Origin: Pseudomonas duriflava
GTDB lineage: Bacteria > Pseudomonadota > Gammaproteobacteria > Pseudomonadales > Pseudomonadaceae
Direction: 5' to 3'
Length of the DNA: 64,000 nucleotides
Assembly (NCBI RefSeq): GCF_007830155.1
Contig: NZ_VLKY01000004.1
Coordinates: 124,001 to 188,000 of the forward strand
The notes below the pieces were generated by a model. The model was not told the DNA's origin, ran no database searches, and was given only the letters and a program-made list of their open reading frames with translations. This document shows positions 51,806 to 62,120 of this stretch, one piece after another; the stretch's first letter is position 1; the number at the start of each line of letters is the position of its first letter. A program made the translations under genes and the position numbers.

Positions 51806-53704
51806 ATGAGTCAAGCTGCTGCCCAGCACCATGGTGAAAAAAGCGCTTCGCCCCTTGGGATGGCAATCGCTGCCGCCGGTATCGTATACGGTGATATCGG
51901 TACCAGTCCTCTCTATACCCTAAAGGAAGTCTTTGCGCCTACGTATGGTCTGGCTCCCAGCCATGACAGCGTACTCGGCATCCTGTCACTGATCTTCTGG
52001 TCATTGATTTGGGTAGTAACGATCAAATACGTCTTCTTTGTCCTGCGGGCCGATAACCAAGGTGAAGGCGGAATCATGGCTCTGACGGCGCTGGCGCGAC
52101 GGGCGTCGGCACCGTTCCCACGATTGCAGTTCGTACTTGTACTGCTGGGTCTGTTCGGCGCCTCGCTGTTCTATGGTGAGAGTATGATCACACCGGCCAT
52201 CTCTGTTCTGTCGGCCGTGGAAGGCTTGGAAGTGGCGTTCAGCGGGCTGGATCATGTCATAGTACCTGCGGCCATCATCATCCTGGTGGGCTTGTTTCTA
52301 CTTCAACGTGGCGGGACCGCACGTATCGGCAAGCTATTTGGGCCGATCATGGTGGTATGGTTTACTACGCTAGGTGCATTGGGTATCTATGGCATCCTGC
52401 AGGCACCCGAGGTGCTCAAGGCGCTAAATCCCTGGTGGGCGTTTAATTTCTTCGCCGTGCATCCAGGGCTCGGTATTGCCATTCTAGGCGCCGTGGTACT
52501 GGCTCTTACCGGCGCAGAGGCTTTGTATGCCGATATGGGGCATTTTGGGCGCAAACCCGTCGCGCGGGCTTGGCTGTTCCTGGTACTGCCTGGCTTGGTA
52601 CTTAATTATTACGGTCAGGGCGCTCTAGTCCTGATTGATCCCAGTTCGGTTCGCAACCCGTTTTATCTGCTGGCACCGGAGTGGGCCTTGATCCCGATGG
52701 TGATTCTGGCCACGTTCGCTACGGTTATCGCCTCGCAGGCTGTTATCTCTGGTGCGTTTTCGATTACGCGTCAGGCTATCCAGTTGGGGTACGTACCGCG
52801 TATGCAGATTCTTCATACTTCCAGCCATGAGCAGGGACAGATTTATATTCCTGCCATGAATTGGGCGTTACTGACAGGTGTCATTCTACTGATTCTGGGC
52901 TTCGAGTCGTCCGGCAACCTGGCCGAGGCTTATGGCATCGCCGTAACCGGTACCATGTTGATCACAACGTGTCTGGTCTCCTCGGTCATTTTGCTGCTAT
53001 GGAAATGGCCTCGGTGGTTTGCGATTCCTATGCTCATCGGCTTCTTTATTGTCGACTCTCTGTACTTTGCAGCTAATGTTCCGAAGATCGTGGCAGGCGG
53101 CGCATTTCCGGTCATCGCCGGGATTGTACTGTTCATCCTGATGACCACCTGGAAGCGTGGGCGCCAGATCCTGGCGAACCGGCTGGACGAAGGTGCTTTG
53201 CCGTTACCCATCTTTATTGGCAGCATCCGTTCCAATCCACCATTTCGAGCCAAGGGTACGGCTGTATTTCTGACAGCCCGCCCTGAGGCCGTACCGCATG
53301 CGCTCTTGCATAACATGTTGCACAACCAGGTCTTGCATGAACAGGTAGTGCTGCTCACGGTGGTGTATGAAGATACGCCACGGGTGCCGGTGAGTCGGCG
53401 TCTAGAGGTCGATAACTACGGTGATGGCTTCTACCGGGTCATTCTGCACTATGGCTTTATGGATGAACCAGACGTGCCTGCGGCGCTGGCGCTCTGCCAC
53501 TTGGAAGATCTTGACTTCACGCCGATGCGTACCACGTACTTCCTCAGTCGCGAAACAGTTATCGCCTCGAACAATCGGCTGGGTATGGCCCGTTGGCGTG
53601 AAAATCTGTTTGCCTTCTTGATGAAGAATGCCAGCGGTAGCCTGCGGTTCTTCAATCTCCCGGTGAACCGAGTGATCGAGCTGGGTACCCAGATCGAAAT
53701 ATGA
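51806..53704 (+). CDS. kup: Potassium transporter Kup
   Basis: Low-affinity K+:H+ symporter of the inner membrane. The 632 residues have the family opening [22 protein letters not shown], about 12 hydrophobic segments up to about 440, and a cytoplasmic C-terminal domain (about 450-632) typical of [28 protein letters not shown] and the [11 protein letters not shown] loop are conserved. Preceding hydrophilic lead of 17 residues is normal. Confidence 0.95.
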   Translation: MSQAAAQHHGEKSASPLGMAIAAAGIVYGDIGTSPLYTLKEVFAPTYGLAPSHDSVLGILSLIFWSLIWVVTIKYVFFVLRADNQGEGGIMALTALARRASAPFPRLQFVLVLLGLFGASLFYGESMITPAISVLSAVEGLEVAFSGLDHVIVPAAIIILVGLFLLQRGGTARIGKLFGPIMVVWFTTLGALGIYGILQAPEVLKALNPWWAFNFFAVHPGLGIAILGAVVLALTGAEALYADMGHFGRKPVARAWLFLVLPGLVLNYYGQGALVLIDPSSVRNPFYLLAPEWALIPMVILATFATVIASQAVISGAFSITRQAIQLGYVPRMQILHTSSHEQGQIYIPAMNWALLTGVILLILGFESSGNLAEAYGIAVTGTMLITTCLVSSVILLLWKWPRWFAIPMLIGFFIVDSLYFAANVPKIVAGGAFPVIAGIVLFILMTTWKRGRQILANRLDEGALPLPIFIGSIRSNPPFRAKGTAVFLTARPEAVPHALLHNMLHNQVLHEQVVLLTVVYEDTPRVPVSRRLEVDNYGDGFYRVILHYGFMDEPDVPAALALCHLEDLDFTPMRTTYFLSRETVIASNNRLGMARWRENLFAFLMKNASGSLRFFNLPVNRVIELGTQIEI

Positions 53705-53709
53705 GGAGA

Positions 53710-53736
53710 AGCGACCGCTGTATAAAAGCGGTCGCT
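53710..53736. terminator. Strong hairpin after kup
   Basis: A perfect 10-bp stem AGCGACCGCT/AGCGGTCGCT with a 7-base loop begins 6 bases after the kup stop and reaches the stop of the convergent gene. No U tract on either strand, so termination would be weak or helped by factors. Confidence 0.5.
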
Positions 53737-54041
53737 CAGTTCACGGCTGGCGGCGGTAGCGCGTCGGGATCGGTGATAAAAGGCATTTCCCAGGCATTAA
53801 GGGTTTCGCCCTTCTGAATGACCTCCTGGCGCGCCTCTTCAATGAGACATTTGAGCGCCATTGGATTGCCATACTGGGCGCTGGTGACTTCCGCCAGAGC
53901 AAACACCTGTTCGCCCTGTGCATTCAACACGCTGAAGCCAAAGCTTTTCCCGTCGGGGTTAGCTGAGGTTACGCAGCCTAGTGGTACAAACGCCCTCACA
54001 ACCAGCTTTTCAGCCGCATCCAATGAAAGGGGTGTGCTCAT
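53736..54041 (-). CDS. Conserved-looking hypothetical protein
   Basis: 101 residues from the ATG at 54041 (MSTPLSLDAAEKLVVRAFVPL); an in-frame Met 18 bases upstream is possible. No signal or membrane segment; the body has alternating beta-like stretches (GFSVLNAQGEQVFALAEV) and one helix (PMALKCLIEEARQEVIQKG), and a Pro-rich end. Cytoplasmic, family not recognised. Codon use is like its neighbours. Confidence 0.6.
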   Translation of the reverse strand: MSTPLSLDAAEKLVVRAFVPLGCVTSANPDGKSFGFSVLNAQGEQVFALAEVTSAQYGNPMALKCLIEEARQEVIQKGETLNAWEMPFITDPDALPPPAVN

Positions 54042-54149
54042 GGTATTCTTCCTGAGCAAAGTGGGAGTGCCTTATAGACCGTAAACGGCTTATGTGTTTC
54101 TTGCCGTTCGTCCTGCATGCCGCCGCGGCAGTGTAGCGGCATGCAATAT

Positions 54150-55430
54150 TCAAGGCCTTATGCGTTCCTCGATTGCCTTCATCATATGACGGGCCAGTTG
54201 GTCATAATCCTTGTCGAAATGATGGCCGCCTGTAATTTGCAATGTTTCGAAACGGGCCCTCGACTGGGTGCAGCCGCTTTCGTCCACTTCTTCCGAGCCA
54301 TAAATACAATAAATTTTCTCGGCCGGGATCATATTCACTTCCGGCCCGGTCTGCATTTCGTCTCCCGTCTTACCAAGCCAACCTTCTACTTGGATTTCGA
54401 AGTTACCGCTACGGGCGAACGCCAGCAGCAACAGGGTTGAAACCTGCTGCTGATCTGCCTCAGGCAGACGATTGTAGACAGCGGGCAAGATGTCTGCGCC
54501 AAATGAATAGCCAGCCAGCACAAAGTGCTTGGCCCCCCAACGCTCGCGATAGGTTTTCATCAGACGCGACAGATCCGTCGCGACCCGCTCGGGACTTTTG
54601 TGCTCCCAGAAATAGCGCAGCGTATCGACACCCACCACAGGCCAACCGTTTTCCGCCATGGTCTGTGCAGAGTCCCGATCAAGATCGCGCCAGCCACCAT
54701 CCCCCGAGTAGAAAATGGTAACCGTGTCTTTGTGGGCGGCAGGTTTTTCAGCCGGTATTTCGATCGTAGGTACATCACCGCCCTGGCCCAGGAGCTGGCG
54801 TTGCAGTTGATCACGTAACAGCGTAACCAGAGGCGTTCCGTAATTACTGATTGTAGTATCGGCATTGGCCAGGCTGCGTACGAAGCGGGCCGTCTCATCG
54901 CCAGGATTGTCGTTCCAGGCGAGATGCCAATGGCCGTGGTCGGACTTTTGCGGAAGCGGTTGAGTACAGTCACGCTGTTCATCAATCTTGCTGCCAACGG
55001 ACAAGGCATTGACATCGTCAACGTTCTGCTCGGCCAGCCAACGCCAGGCCACGAGCCCACCCTCGTTGATCCCTGCTACCCAAGTAGGGCGGCTATCCAG
55101 GTAACTAGACGCTTCCTCCAAATTAGCGCGCTGTAAATTGCAGTCATCACTGGCCGGTACTTCATACTGCACCAGGGCAGCCTTGGTGCTAGTAGCCAAG
55201 GCCAGTAGATCTGCATCGGATAGTTGCTGATCAGGCGGTGTAGCGATCACGACGCGAGCCTGTGGCTCGCCAGCGGGGCGGGCGAGGGTGATGAGGCGCT
55301 GGTCGGCTTGCATATAGCTTTGCACAATTGGCGAACTGGGCCAGCGATGAAGCCACCACCAGACTGTGCCTACCACTAGCGAAGCCATAATTAAAACTAG
55401 GAACAACCAGCGATTGCGTTTAGTCATCAA
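54150..55430 (-). CDS. AcvB/VirJ-type lipase, probable aminoacyl-phosphatidylglycerol hydrolase
   Basis: 426 residues. An N-terminal hydrophobic anchor or signal (about 7-27, WLFLVLIMASLVVGTVWWW) precedes two VirJ-like alpha/beta hydrolase regions. The catalytic Ser is in FVLAGYSFGADILPAVY; TIFYSGDGGWRDLD is the family signature of the second domain and GGHHFDKDYD carries the likely His. It overlaps mprF by 4 bases. In P. aeruginosa the gene in this position (PA0919) hydrolyses alanyl-phosphatidylglycerol made by the MprF homologue, so the pair would set the level of aminoacylated lipid. Confidence 0.82.
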   Translation of the reverse strand: MMTKRNRWLFLVLIMASLVVGTVWWWLHRWPSSPIVQSYMQADQRLITLARPAGEPQARVVIATPPDQQLSDADLLALATSTKAALVQYEVPASDDCNLQRANLEEASSYLDSRPTWVAGINEGGLVAWRWLAEQNVDDVNALSVGSKIDEQRDCTQPLPQKSDHGHWHLAWNDNPGDETARFVRSLANADTTISNYGTPLVTLLRDQLQRQLLGQGGDVPTIEIPAEKPAAHKDTVTIFYSGDGGWRDLDRDSAQTMAENGWPVVGVDTLRYFWEHKSPERVATDLSRLMKTYRERWGAKHFVLAGYSFGADILPAVYNRLPEADQQQVSTLLLLAFARSGNFEIQVEGWLGKTGDEMQTGPEVNMIPAEKIYCIYGSEEVDESGCTQSRARFETLQITGGHHFDKDYDQLARHMMKAIEERIRP

Positions 55431-58079
55431 CGTTTTACCAATCCAGTAAAGCCACCCGCGATCAAGGCAGCGGTATCGGCCAGGGCGACAAGGGGGTCAA
55501 GTCCAGCAGGTACGGCCAGATAGCGGGGCTCCCATTCTGGATCGAATTTATTCTTAAACCGTCTGAGACCTTGAAAGTTATAGAACTGCTCTCCGCGGCG
55601 GAACACCATGGCGCCAAGGCGCTGGGTGAGCGGAGCCCCGCGTCGGGGCTGTAGACCGGCAAGAGGCACCATGCCCAGTCTGAAACGCTCAAGGCCACGC
55701 TCCTTGAAATGTAGGATCAGGCCTAGCATTAAAAACTCCATGGTCAGTTTGGGCGCATCGGCTGATACGCGCATAAGATCAATGCTAGCCAGCTCGCCTG
55801 TATGAGTTTCCAGCAGATTGGCGAACGCCACGGCCTTACCCTGAACGCGTACTACGGCAATCCGGAAGTAAGACAGGTAATCAGGATCGAACCGTCCTAA
55901 AGAAAAGCCTTTTTCCCGAACATGCTTGCTTTCAAGCCAACTGTCCGAAATGAGCTTAAGCTCGCTGAATGGGGCTTGTCCGACTTCGTGAAACTCAAGG
56001 GCTAACCCGTCACGCTGACCACGGTTCCAGGTATAGCGCAGATCTTTTTTCCCCTTGCTATCAAGATCGAAGCTTCTCAGGTTTACCCGGGCTTCCTCGC
56101 CTAGCTTCAAAGCAGTCAGGCCAATGTCCATATAAAAGGGTAAGTTTTCTGCACGCACCTGATAGAACACCGGGCGGGCATGGTGCATGTCACACAGGTC
56201 ACGAAATTTCCAAATGAGTTCGGCACGCGCCTGTGCCGAGCCGATGGGGTCAAACAGGGCAATCAGGCTGCGTCCACGACGCCCATACATGACAAAAGCG
56301 GATTCTGTTTCATGAAACAGGAGGGCTTTATCGCCTGTCATGACCAGACTGCCGTCCGGCTGGTTTGACGTTTGGACAGCGTGCAGAGCTCTCTGCAGAT
56401 TTTCCTGGGTTGGTAGCTCCGTAGCAGGAGGAGCGGCTCTAAGTAGCCAACCGAGCGACAGGGCTAACAAAAGTACCACACTACCCATTGCCGCTCGTGC
56501 ACCTCGGGGGGCGCCAGGTTCCAGGGTAAATTGCCACCACAGCTGATTATCGTAGGAGGCATCTTGGTATACAAACAGCAGTAACCAAATGGACGCTGCC
56601 ACTACACACAGGCTCGCCATGACATATAAGGGAGAGAAGGGAACTTCCAAAAGCCGACTGCGGCGATAGAACGAACGACGAAAGGTTGCCAGCAGGGCAG
56701 CTGTAATTGCTAAAAGCGACGCTTCTTCCCAGTCGAATCCTTTGAATAAAGAAAGCAGCGATCCGACTAATAGCAGGACAAGGGTTAGTACCCAGGCAGC
56801 AGAGAGCCGGCGGCGCAAGCCTTGGGCCAAAAGCAGGCACACTACACCGATCAGGCTGGCACCCAAGTGTGAGGCTTCAATCAGGCGTTGTGGCAGTAAA
56901 AAGCCGATACCTTGAAGGCGTATGTCGATCTCGGGCGTGACGCCAGAGAACAAGAGAGCAACACCAGAGAAAAATACCAGAACGGCTAGGATAGGCGCAG
57001 CCAGCCCGGACGCAATGCGAACAGCCGAGCTACCCGGCAAAAAACGTTTTCCCTCGGTAAAGAGTAATATCAGGCAAGCGATGACAAAGGGCAGGAGTAC
57101 GTAAATCAACCGGTACAGCAGCAGGGCGGCAGCTAAGGGAGCCGTGCCGATCTGATTTGAAAAAGCCGCCAGTAGTACGGCTTCGAACACGCCTACTCCA
57201 CCCGGGACATGGCTAAGTACGCCAGCTGCCAGGGCTAACAGATAGACCAGCAGGAAAGCGCCCACAGGAAGTGTTTCCGGTAGGAGCAGGTAGAGCACTG
57301 CTGCGGCGGCCAATACGTCCAGTGCGGTGATTACCACTTGTAAAAGCGACAATTTAAGACTGGGCAGGCGCAAGGTACGTCGCCCCAGGCGGAAAAGGCG
57401 ACTATCCGGCGAAGGCTGCTCGGGCAGGAGGCGCCGCCTTAAGACCATGAGCACAACGGCGTAAACGAGCAGAATCGCTAAGGCGATTTCGGCCACTAGA
57501 GCGACAGGCAAGCGTAAGGCAGTAGACGCTGAGGGTAAGTCACTCAGGGCTGCCAGGGCAGCTAAAGGCGGTAAGGCTGCTCCCAGGGCTAGGCTGGAAA
57601 AAAAGGTCATTCGAGCAACTTCCAGCGCGCTCAAACCCTGGCGGGCATAGAGTCGATACCGTACGGAGCCGCCGGAAAGCATAGAAAGACCTACTGCATT
57701 ACCAATCGCAAAGGCTGTAAAACCCCCCTAGCATGAGAATTCGTGTAGGAATCTTTACGCCGGCGAAACGCTGGGCTGACCATTCATACCCCAACAGGAT
57801 AATGAAGCCTAAAACAGTAGCGGCTAGAGCGCCTGCAATCGAGTAAGCCGGAATACCTAGAAGGGCACTGTGCAGTGAGGGCAGATCAATTTCGCTGACC
57901 AAGTGCCAGCATACCAACAAGGCTATACCAAACAGGACTAGAGTTAATCCTAGCTCTAGCGGCTCCTTATAGGCGGTTATACGCTCGAGAAAACGCCAGG
58001 GTAAAGCTGGTGGGGCGGTAGTGATAGCGTCAGAAGATAATGCAGGTGGCGAAGGTGACACTGAGTCATTGGTGCTCAT
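55427..58079 (-). pseudogene. mprF: Aminoacyl-phosphatidylglycerol synthase/flippase MprF, frameshifted at a G6 run
   Basis: Adds Ala or Lys to phosphatidylglycerol and flips it, lowering negative surface charge. The gene is in two frames. The first 126 codons (58079-57699) end at a stop just after LMLGGF; the second piece is open from about 57720 to 55427 and holds the remaining membrane domain (up to about residue 500) and the C-terminal transferase domain with GRRGRSLIALFDPIG. Removing one C from C57723-57728 restores LGGFTAFAIGNAVGLSML and one protein of 883 residues, near the 881 of P. aeruginosa MprF. So this is either an inactivated or phase-variable gene, or a homopolymer error in the assembly. 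A separately translated C-terminal piece could start at the ATG 57682. Confidence 0.85.
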
Positions 58080-58221
58080 GGACGCGCCTCAGGGAAACTG
58101 CGCGTCAGATTAATCAGATGTGGAGTTTTTCCAAGTCCCTCTCTGAAAAAAAATTGATACATTTTTCGTTGCTGTTGAGGTCTGGCCATAGAAAATGGCC
58201 AGTTGAAACAAAATTGAGGGC

Positions 58222-58251
58222 AAAAAAAAGCCACTCATGTGAGTGGCTTTT
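58222..58251 (-). terminator. Terminator of the first initiator tRNA gene
   Basis: GCCACTCA/TGAGTGGC hairpin with TTTTTTTT following on the minus strand. The same hairpin follows the second tRNA gene. Confidence 0.85.
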
Positions 58252-58255
58252 AAAT

Positions 58256-58332
<77 letters not shown>

Positions 58333-58402
58333 TCAGAAGACGGCCAATTATAGAGACTTCTTTATGCTTGTCAAGAAGTTGTTTAGCTAATAAATATTGT
58401 GC

Positions 58403-58433
58403 AAAAAAAAGCCACTCATGTGAGTGGCTTTTT
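58403..58433 (-). terminator. Terminator of the second initiator tRNA gene
   Basis: Same GCCACTCA/TGAGTGGC hairpin with a run of eight Ts on the minus strand. It separates the two tRNA genes, so each is probably its own transcription unit or at least independently ended. Confidence 0.85.
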
Positions 58434-58438
58434 GAATT

Positions 58439-58515
<77 letters not shown>

Positions 58516-58667
58516 CTGCCCATTATAGGGATCTGTAAGAGGGCGTCAAGAGAAAATTCAAGCGTGACAGGCATTTAGTCATTTTTGCCAACGCTACGAC
58601 TGGCGGCATGCAGCTTTTCGTGCGGCGTGCTGCCTTATTAAAGGAGTCTTTTAAGGAGCGAACCCAT

Positions 58668-58958
58668 ATGAATGTTTTGCTTAAGGCGGCAGCCGTACTG
58701 ATAGTGGGTGGGTATCCGGTTGGAGCGTATGCGCAAGCGGACGAGACGGGGCGTACGCCTCAAGATACGGATCATGATCCCCGTCGGGTTGAGATAATCG
58801 CGCCCGATGCGCAGCAGAACGAGCAGCGCCAGCGCGGTATCGAATTGCCCGAAGGGCGTGTTACTCAAGGCGCGACCCGCAGTGATCCATTAGCCCGTGA
58901 GCGGCAGCAGATCGACAACGATATGGAGTTGGATCGCAAGCAGCCTCTCAATAATTGA
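58668..58958 (+). CDS. Small exported hydrophilic protein, unknown function
   Basis: 96 residues from the ATG at 58668 (AAGGAG upstream); the frame is open to 58608 but those codons lack a ribosome site. A signal peptide is clear: MNVLLKAAAVLIVGGYPVGA, cleavage near AYAQA. The mature part is highly charged and disordered (ETGRTPQDTDHDPRRVEII, Gln/Arg-rich). No family recognised. Confidence 0.65.
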   Translation: MNVLLKAAAVLIVGGYPVGAYAQADETGRTPQDTDHDPRRVEIIAPDAQQNEQRQRGIELPEGRVTQGATRSDPLARERQQIDNDMELDRKQPLNN

Positions 58959-59213
58959 GGGGTTCCTATTAAACGGAGTCACTGCCTGAAGCTGCTAGCT
59001 TTAGCAGAGGAGGGCATCGCTATGTTGGTTTAGGTAAAGCTGGTTTTTACAAAAAAGATAAGCGGTTAGATCTAAAGGACTTTTTTCTTATTTATATGGG
59101 TCATTAGTACAGGTGTTGAGCGCTCTGCACCTCCCTGGCGGTTTTACGTCGCTGTCGGCCGCCAGGGCCATTTTCTTCTACTGCTCCAGTTTTGCTGCTT
59201 TTTCGTGTCGTAT
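58959..59213 (+). other. Non-coding gap with AT-rich stretch and long-loop hairpin
   Basis: No gene seen. An AT-rich segment (about 59040-59100) is followed by a 9-bp perfect stem CCCTGGCGG/CCGCCAGGG (59133-59167) with a 17-base loop and then CCATTTTCTT. This could be a late terminator for the small exported protein or the end of a small RNA. Confidence 0.4.
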
Positions 59214-59239
59214 TCAACTAATAGCTACGATTGCCGATA
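59214..59239 (+). promoter_or_regulatory. Predicted sigma-28 (FliA) promoter of the chemoreceptor gene
   Basis: TCAA-N15-GCCGATA, a good match to the Pseudomonas FliA consensus, 62 bp before the chemoreceptor start. Motility genes of this class are commonly FliA-dependent, which supports the reading. Confidence 0.6.
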
Positions 59240-59301
59240 GGGTAAAGCTTGCTTGATACATTCAGTGTTCCTTGCGCTCCTATCCTCTCAAGGCTTTTCT
59301 T

Positions 59302-61191
59302 ATGCTTAAAAACCTGACCTTCAGTCACAAGATCTTGGCTATGGCCAGCGTTGTGCTGATCTCTGCGTTTTCTTTATTTATGCTCTACAACGATTATTTG
59401 CAACGCAACGCTATCGAGCGCGATGTGGAGTCTCGCTTGAATGAGTTAGGCGAGAGTGCAGCGAGTAATATTTCTAACTGGTTGGGAAGCCGAATCACGT
59501 TGCTCGAAAGCGAAGCGCAGGGAGTTCAGCGCGATCTGTCACCTGAAGCCTTTACAGCAGTGCTTGAACAAAAAGCCTATACCTCCAGTTTTGACCTGAC
59601 CTACCTGGGCGAGGCTGACGGCACCTTTACAGTAAGGCCCCAGGTCAAGATGCCCGATGACTTCGATCCCCGCACCCGGCCCTGGTACCAAAACGCCCAA
59701 GCCAAGGGAGGCTCGGTTCTGACCGAGCCTTATGTGGATGCTGCCAGTGGCGGCCTGATCATGAGTATGGCAACGCCCGTAATGAAAGAAGGAGAGGTGG
59801 TCGGGGTAGTTGGTAGCGACCTAAGCCTGGATAAGATGGTGTCCATCGTCAATTCACTAAATCTGGGCGGTATGGGACATGCCATACTGGTCAACAGCGA
59901 AGGCAAGGTACTGGTCAGCCCTAATAAGGAAGAAGTAGGAAAAACATTAGCGGAACTGTTTCCTCGCGGAGCGCCGACTCTGGATACTGAGCTTGATGAG
60001 GTCGAGTTAGGTGGTATGGCTCATCTAGTAAGCTTCAGGCCCGTCGCGGGATTGCCTTCGGTTGATTGGCGTTTGGGGCTGATGATCGACAAGAGCAAAG
60101 CGTATGCACCCTTGAAGGAGTTTCGTATTTCCGCACTGATCGCGATGGTAATCGGTGTTGTGTTGATCATCTTGCTATTGGGTGTCTTGATTCGAGTTCT
60201 GATGAAGCCGCTCCATACTATGACCCACGCCATGCAGGATATCGCCCAGGGTGAGGGAGACTTGACGCAGCGACTGACTATTACCAGCCGTGACGAGTTT
60301 GGTGCGCTGGCGGGCTACTTCAACCGTTTCGTCGAGCGTATTCATGCCTCCATTTGTGAGGTGTCGTCTAGTACACGTCAGCTCAACGATGTATCTAGAC
60401 AGGTTATTGCGGCCTCCACGTCATCGCTGCATAACTCGGACAATCAGGCTGGACGGACCGGCAGTGTGGCAGCAGCCATCAACGAATTGGGAGCCGCCAC
60501 CCAGGAAATTGCTCGCAATGCCGCTGATGCCTCTCAACAAGCGTCGAATGCTCGTCAGCAGGCCGAAGAAGGTCGCCGTGTACTAAGCCAGACGTTGAAA
60601 GCAATGGAGGGGTTGTCTTCCACTATCAGCGCATCGTGTGGTCGCATAGATGAGCTGAACCAAAAAACTACAAATATTGGTCATATCCTGGAGGTAATTA
60701 AGGGTATTTCTGAACAGACCAACCTGCTGGCGTTGAATGCTGCTATCGAAGCCGCACGGGCAGGTGAGGCCGGACGCGGGTTTGCAGTAGTTGCTGATGA
60801 GGTTCGTAACCTGGCCCACCGAACGCAGAGTTCGGCGCAGGAAATCCAAAGTATGATCCAAGAGTTGCAGGTGGGTGCCGGCGAGGCGGTAACTACCATG
60901 ACTGAAAGTCAACGCTTCAGCGAAGAGAGCATTCGTATCGCCAATCAAGCCGATCAGCGTCTGGGTAGTGTTGCCGATCGTATTGTCGAGATCGATGGTA
61001 TGACGCAATCAGTGGCTGCGGCTACTGAGGAACAGAGTGCGGTAGTCGAGTCGCTAAATGTGGATATTACTCAAATCAATACGCTGAACCAGCAGGGTGT
61101 AGAGAACTTGCATTCAACTATGAATGCCTGCCAGGCCCTTGAACAGGAGGCGTCACGTTTGGAGCAGTTGGTATCCAGCTTCCGAATTTGA
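59302..61191 (+). CDS. Methyl-accepting chemotaxis protein with dCache domain
   Basis: 629 residues from the ATG at 59302. Layout: transmembrane helix (about 10-30), periplasmic dCache domain (about 35-270), second transmembrane helix (about 280-305), HAMP (about 306-360) and cytoplasmic signalling domain with the tip [21 protein letters not shown]. The ligand pocket carries [19 protein letters not shown] and VGSDLS, the pattern linked to amino-acid binding dCache receptors such as PctA/B/C, so an amino-acid or related small ligand is likely. I see no C-terminal CheR-docking pentapeptide; it ends LVSSFRI. Ends with a strong terminator. Confidence 0.88.
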   Translation: MLKNLTFSHKILAMASVVLISAFSLFMLYNDYLQRNAIERDVESRLNELGESAASNISNWLGSRITLLESEAQGVQRDLSPEAFTAVLEQKAYTSSFDLTYLGEADGTFTVRPQVKMPDDFDPRTRPWYQNAQAKGGSVLTEPYVDAASGGLIMSMATPVMKEGEVVGVVGSDLSLDKMVSIVNSLNLGGMGHAILVNSEGKVLVSPNKEEVGKTLAELFPRGAPTLDTELDEVELGGMAHLVSFRPVAGLPSVDWRLGLMIDKSKAYAPLKEFRISALIAMVIGVVLIILLLGVLIRVLMKPLHTMTHAMQDIAQGEGDLTQRLTITSRDEFGALAGYFNRFVERIHASICEVSSSTRQLNDVSRQVIAASTSSLHNSDNQAGRTGSVAAAINELGAATQEIARNAADASQQASNARQQAEEGRRVLSQTLKAMEGLSSTISASCGRIDELNQKTTNIGHILEVIKGISEQTNLLALNAAIEAARAGEAGRGFAVVADEVRNLAHRTQSSAQEIQSMIQELQVGAGEAVTTMTESQRFSEESIRIANQADQRLGSVADRIVEIDGMTQSVAAATEEQSAVVESLNVDITQINTLNQQGVENLHSTMNACQALEQEASRLEQLVSSFRI

Positions 61192-61224
61192 TGTTCCATT
61201 AGTAGCTGATCTTGAGCAGACTTT

Positions 61225-61258
61225 AAATAACGCCCCGAAAATGGGGCGTTATTTTTTT
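61225..61258 (+). terminator. Chemoreceptor gene terminator
   Basis: AAATAACGCCCC-GAAAAT-GGGGCGTTATTT followed by Ts: a 12-bp perfect stem. Confidence 0.92.
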
Positions 61259-61327
61259 CAGCATCAAACAAATGATCTGGCGGTCTCATTCAGGACGGCT
61301 GTTGCTTAGCAATTATGGGAGGTCCAG

Positions 61328-61633
61328 ATGCACCTGATCCAGTTATTCCTGCCGCTTTATGACAACAAGCACCAGGCTTTACCGGGTTCGCTGTTTAATG
61401 AAGTGCGTCAAGAGCTGGTTGAGCGTTTTGGCGGCCTGACAGCTTTTAGTCGCGCGCCTGTAAAGGGGCTATGGCAGGATAATGACGATACCGTTCAGGA
61501 TGAATTGGTCATTTATGAGGTAATGGCCAAGACACTAGACCGCTCGTGGTGGGCCGATTATAGAGCCACGCTGGAGACTCGCTTCCGTCAGGAGCAAATA
61601 GTAGTACGAACGCATGAAATCAGCTTGCTCTGA
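61328..61633 (+). CDS. Small conserved-looking hypothetical protein
   Basis: 101 residues, MHLIQLFLPLYDNKHQALPG, with GGGAGGTCC upstream. Soluble, one domain by length: beta-like ends (LIQLFLPLYD, EQIVVRTHEI) and a central helix (LFNEVRQELVERFGGLTAFSR). The alternating pattern suggests a small ferredoxin-like alpha/beta fold, but no family is recognised. Confidence 0.65.
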   Translation: MHLIQLFLPLYDNKHQALPGSLFNEVRQELVERFGGLTAFSRAPVKGLWQDNDDTVQDELVIYEVMAKTLDRSWWADYRATLETRFRQEQIVVRTHEISLL

Positions 61634-61728
61634 ATAGTAAGATGTACCCTGCTAGGTGCTTCTGACGGAGTCTTTGAGATGAAGTCTGCGTTAGCAATGT
61701 TTGATTCAGTTTACCTTTAGGTTCGAGA

Positions 61729-61971
61729 TCATTTTTTGTTGCGCTGAGCTTCTACCTCATCCAGTTTCCGATTCAGCTCTTGAGTCTGGTTTTCAAGTTT
61801 TTTATTCGACACTGGGGTAATGACCTTATCGATCGTATGGGTCCCAGGCTCCGGACTTTCCAGGTCTTGTACAGCATTTTCAGGCAATTTGCGCTGCACG
61901 TGAGCGTCGTCTACTTGTTCGGTTCGGTCTGCCTGTTGAGCCTTCTCGTGCGCATGGGGATGATCAGTCAT
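61729..61971 (-). CDS. Small charged hypothetical protein
   Basis: 80 residues from the ATG at 61971 (MTDHPHAHEKAQQADRTEQV; GGAGT upstream). His/Gln/Glu-rich, no membrane segment, C-terminal coiled-coil-like stretch (KKLENQTQELNRKLDEVEAQRNKK in part). Probably a small soluble stress-type protein; function unknown. Confidence is limited by its low complexity. Confidence 0.5.
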   Translation of the reverse strand: MTDHPHAHEKAQQADRTEQVDDAHVQRKLPENAVQDLESPEPGTHTIDKVITPVSNKKLENQTQELNRKLDEVEAQRNKK

Positions 61972-62120
61972 GGAACAACTCCTGAACAATTCATGGGTTA
62001 CCTTTTTCCGAGTTCCATCGCCTCGATAAAGTTTCTGGTATCCGCTGGGTGGACGTAGTGTGATCGCGCATAATAAGGACGCAACGGCTGTCGTTCAGCG
62101 TAATTGCCAGATGTGAAATC

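Noticed and set aside
57699-58079. 126-residue membrane protein as a separate gene
   Set aside because: It is the N-terminus of MprF; the join at the C6 run restores the full protein.
62000-62120. SOS box upstream of dinB
   Set aside because: No CTG-N10-CAG was found in the gap.
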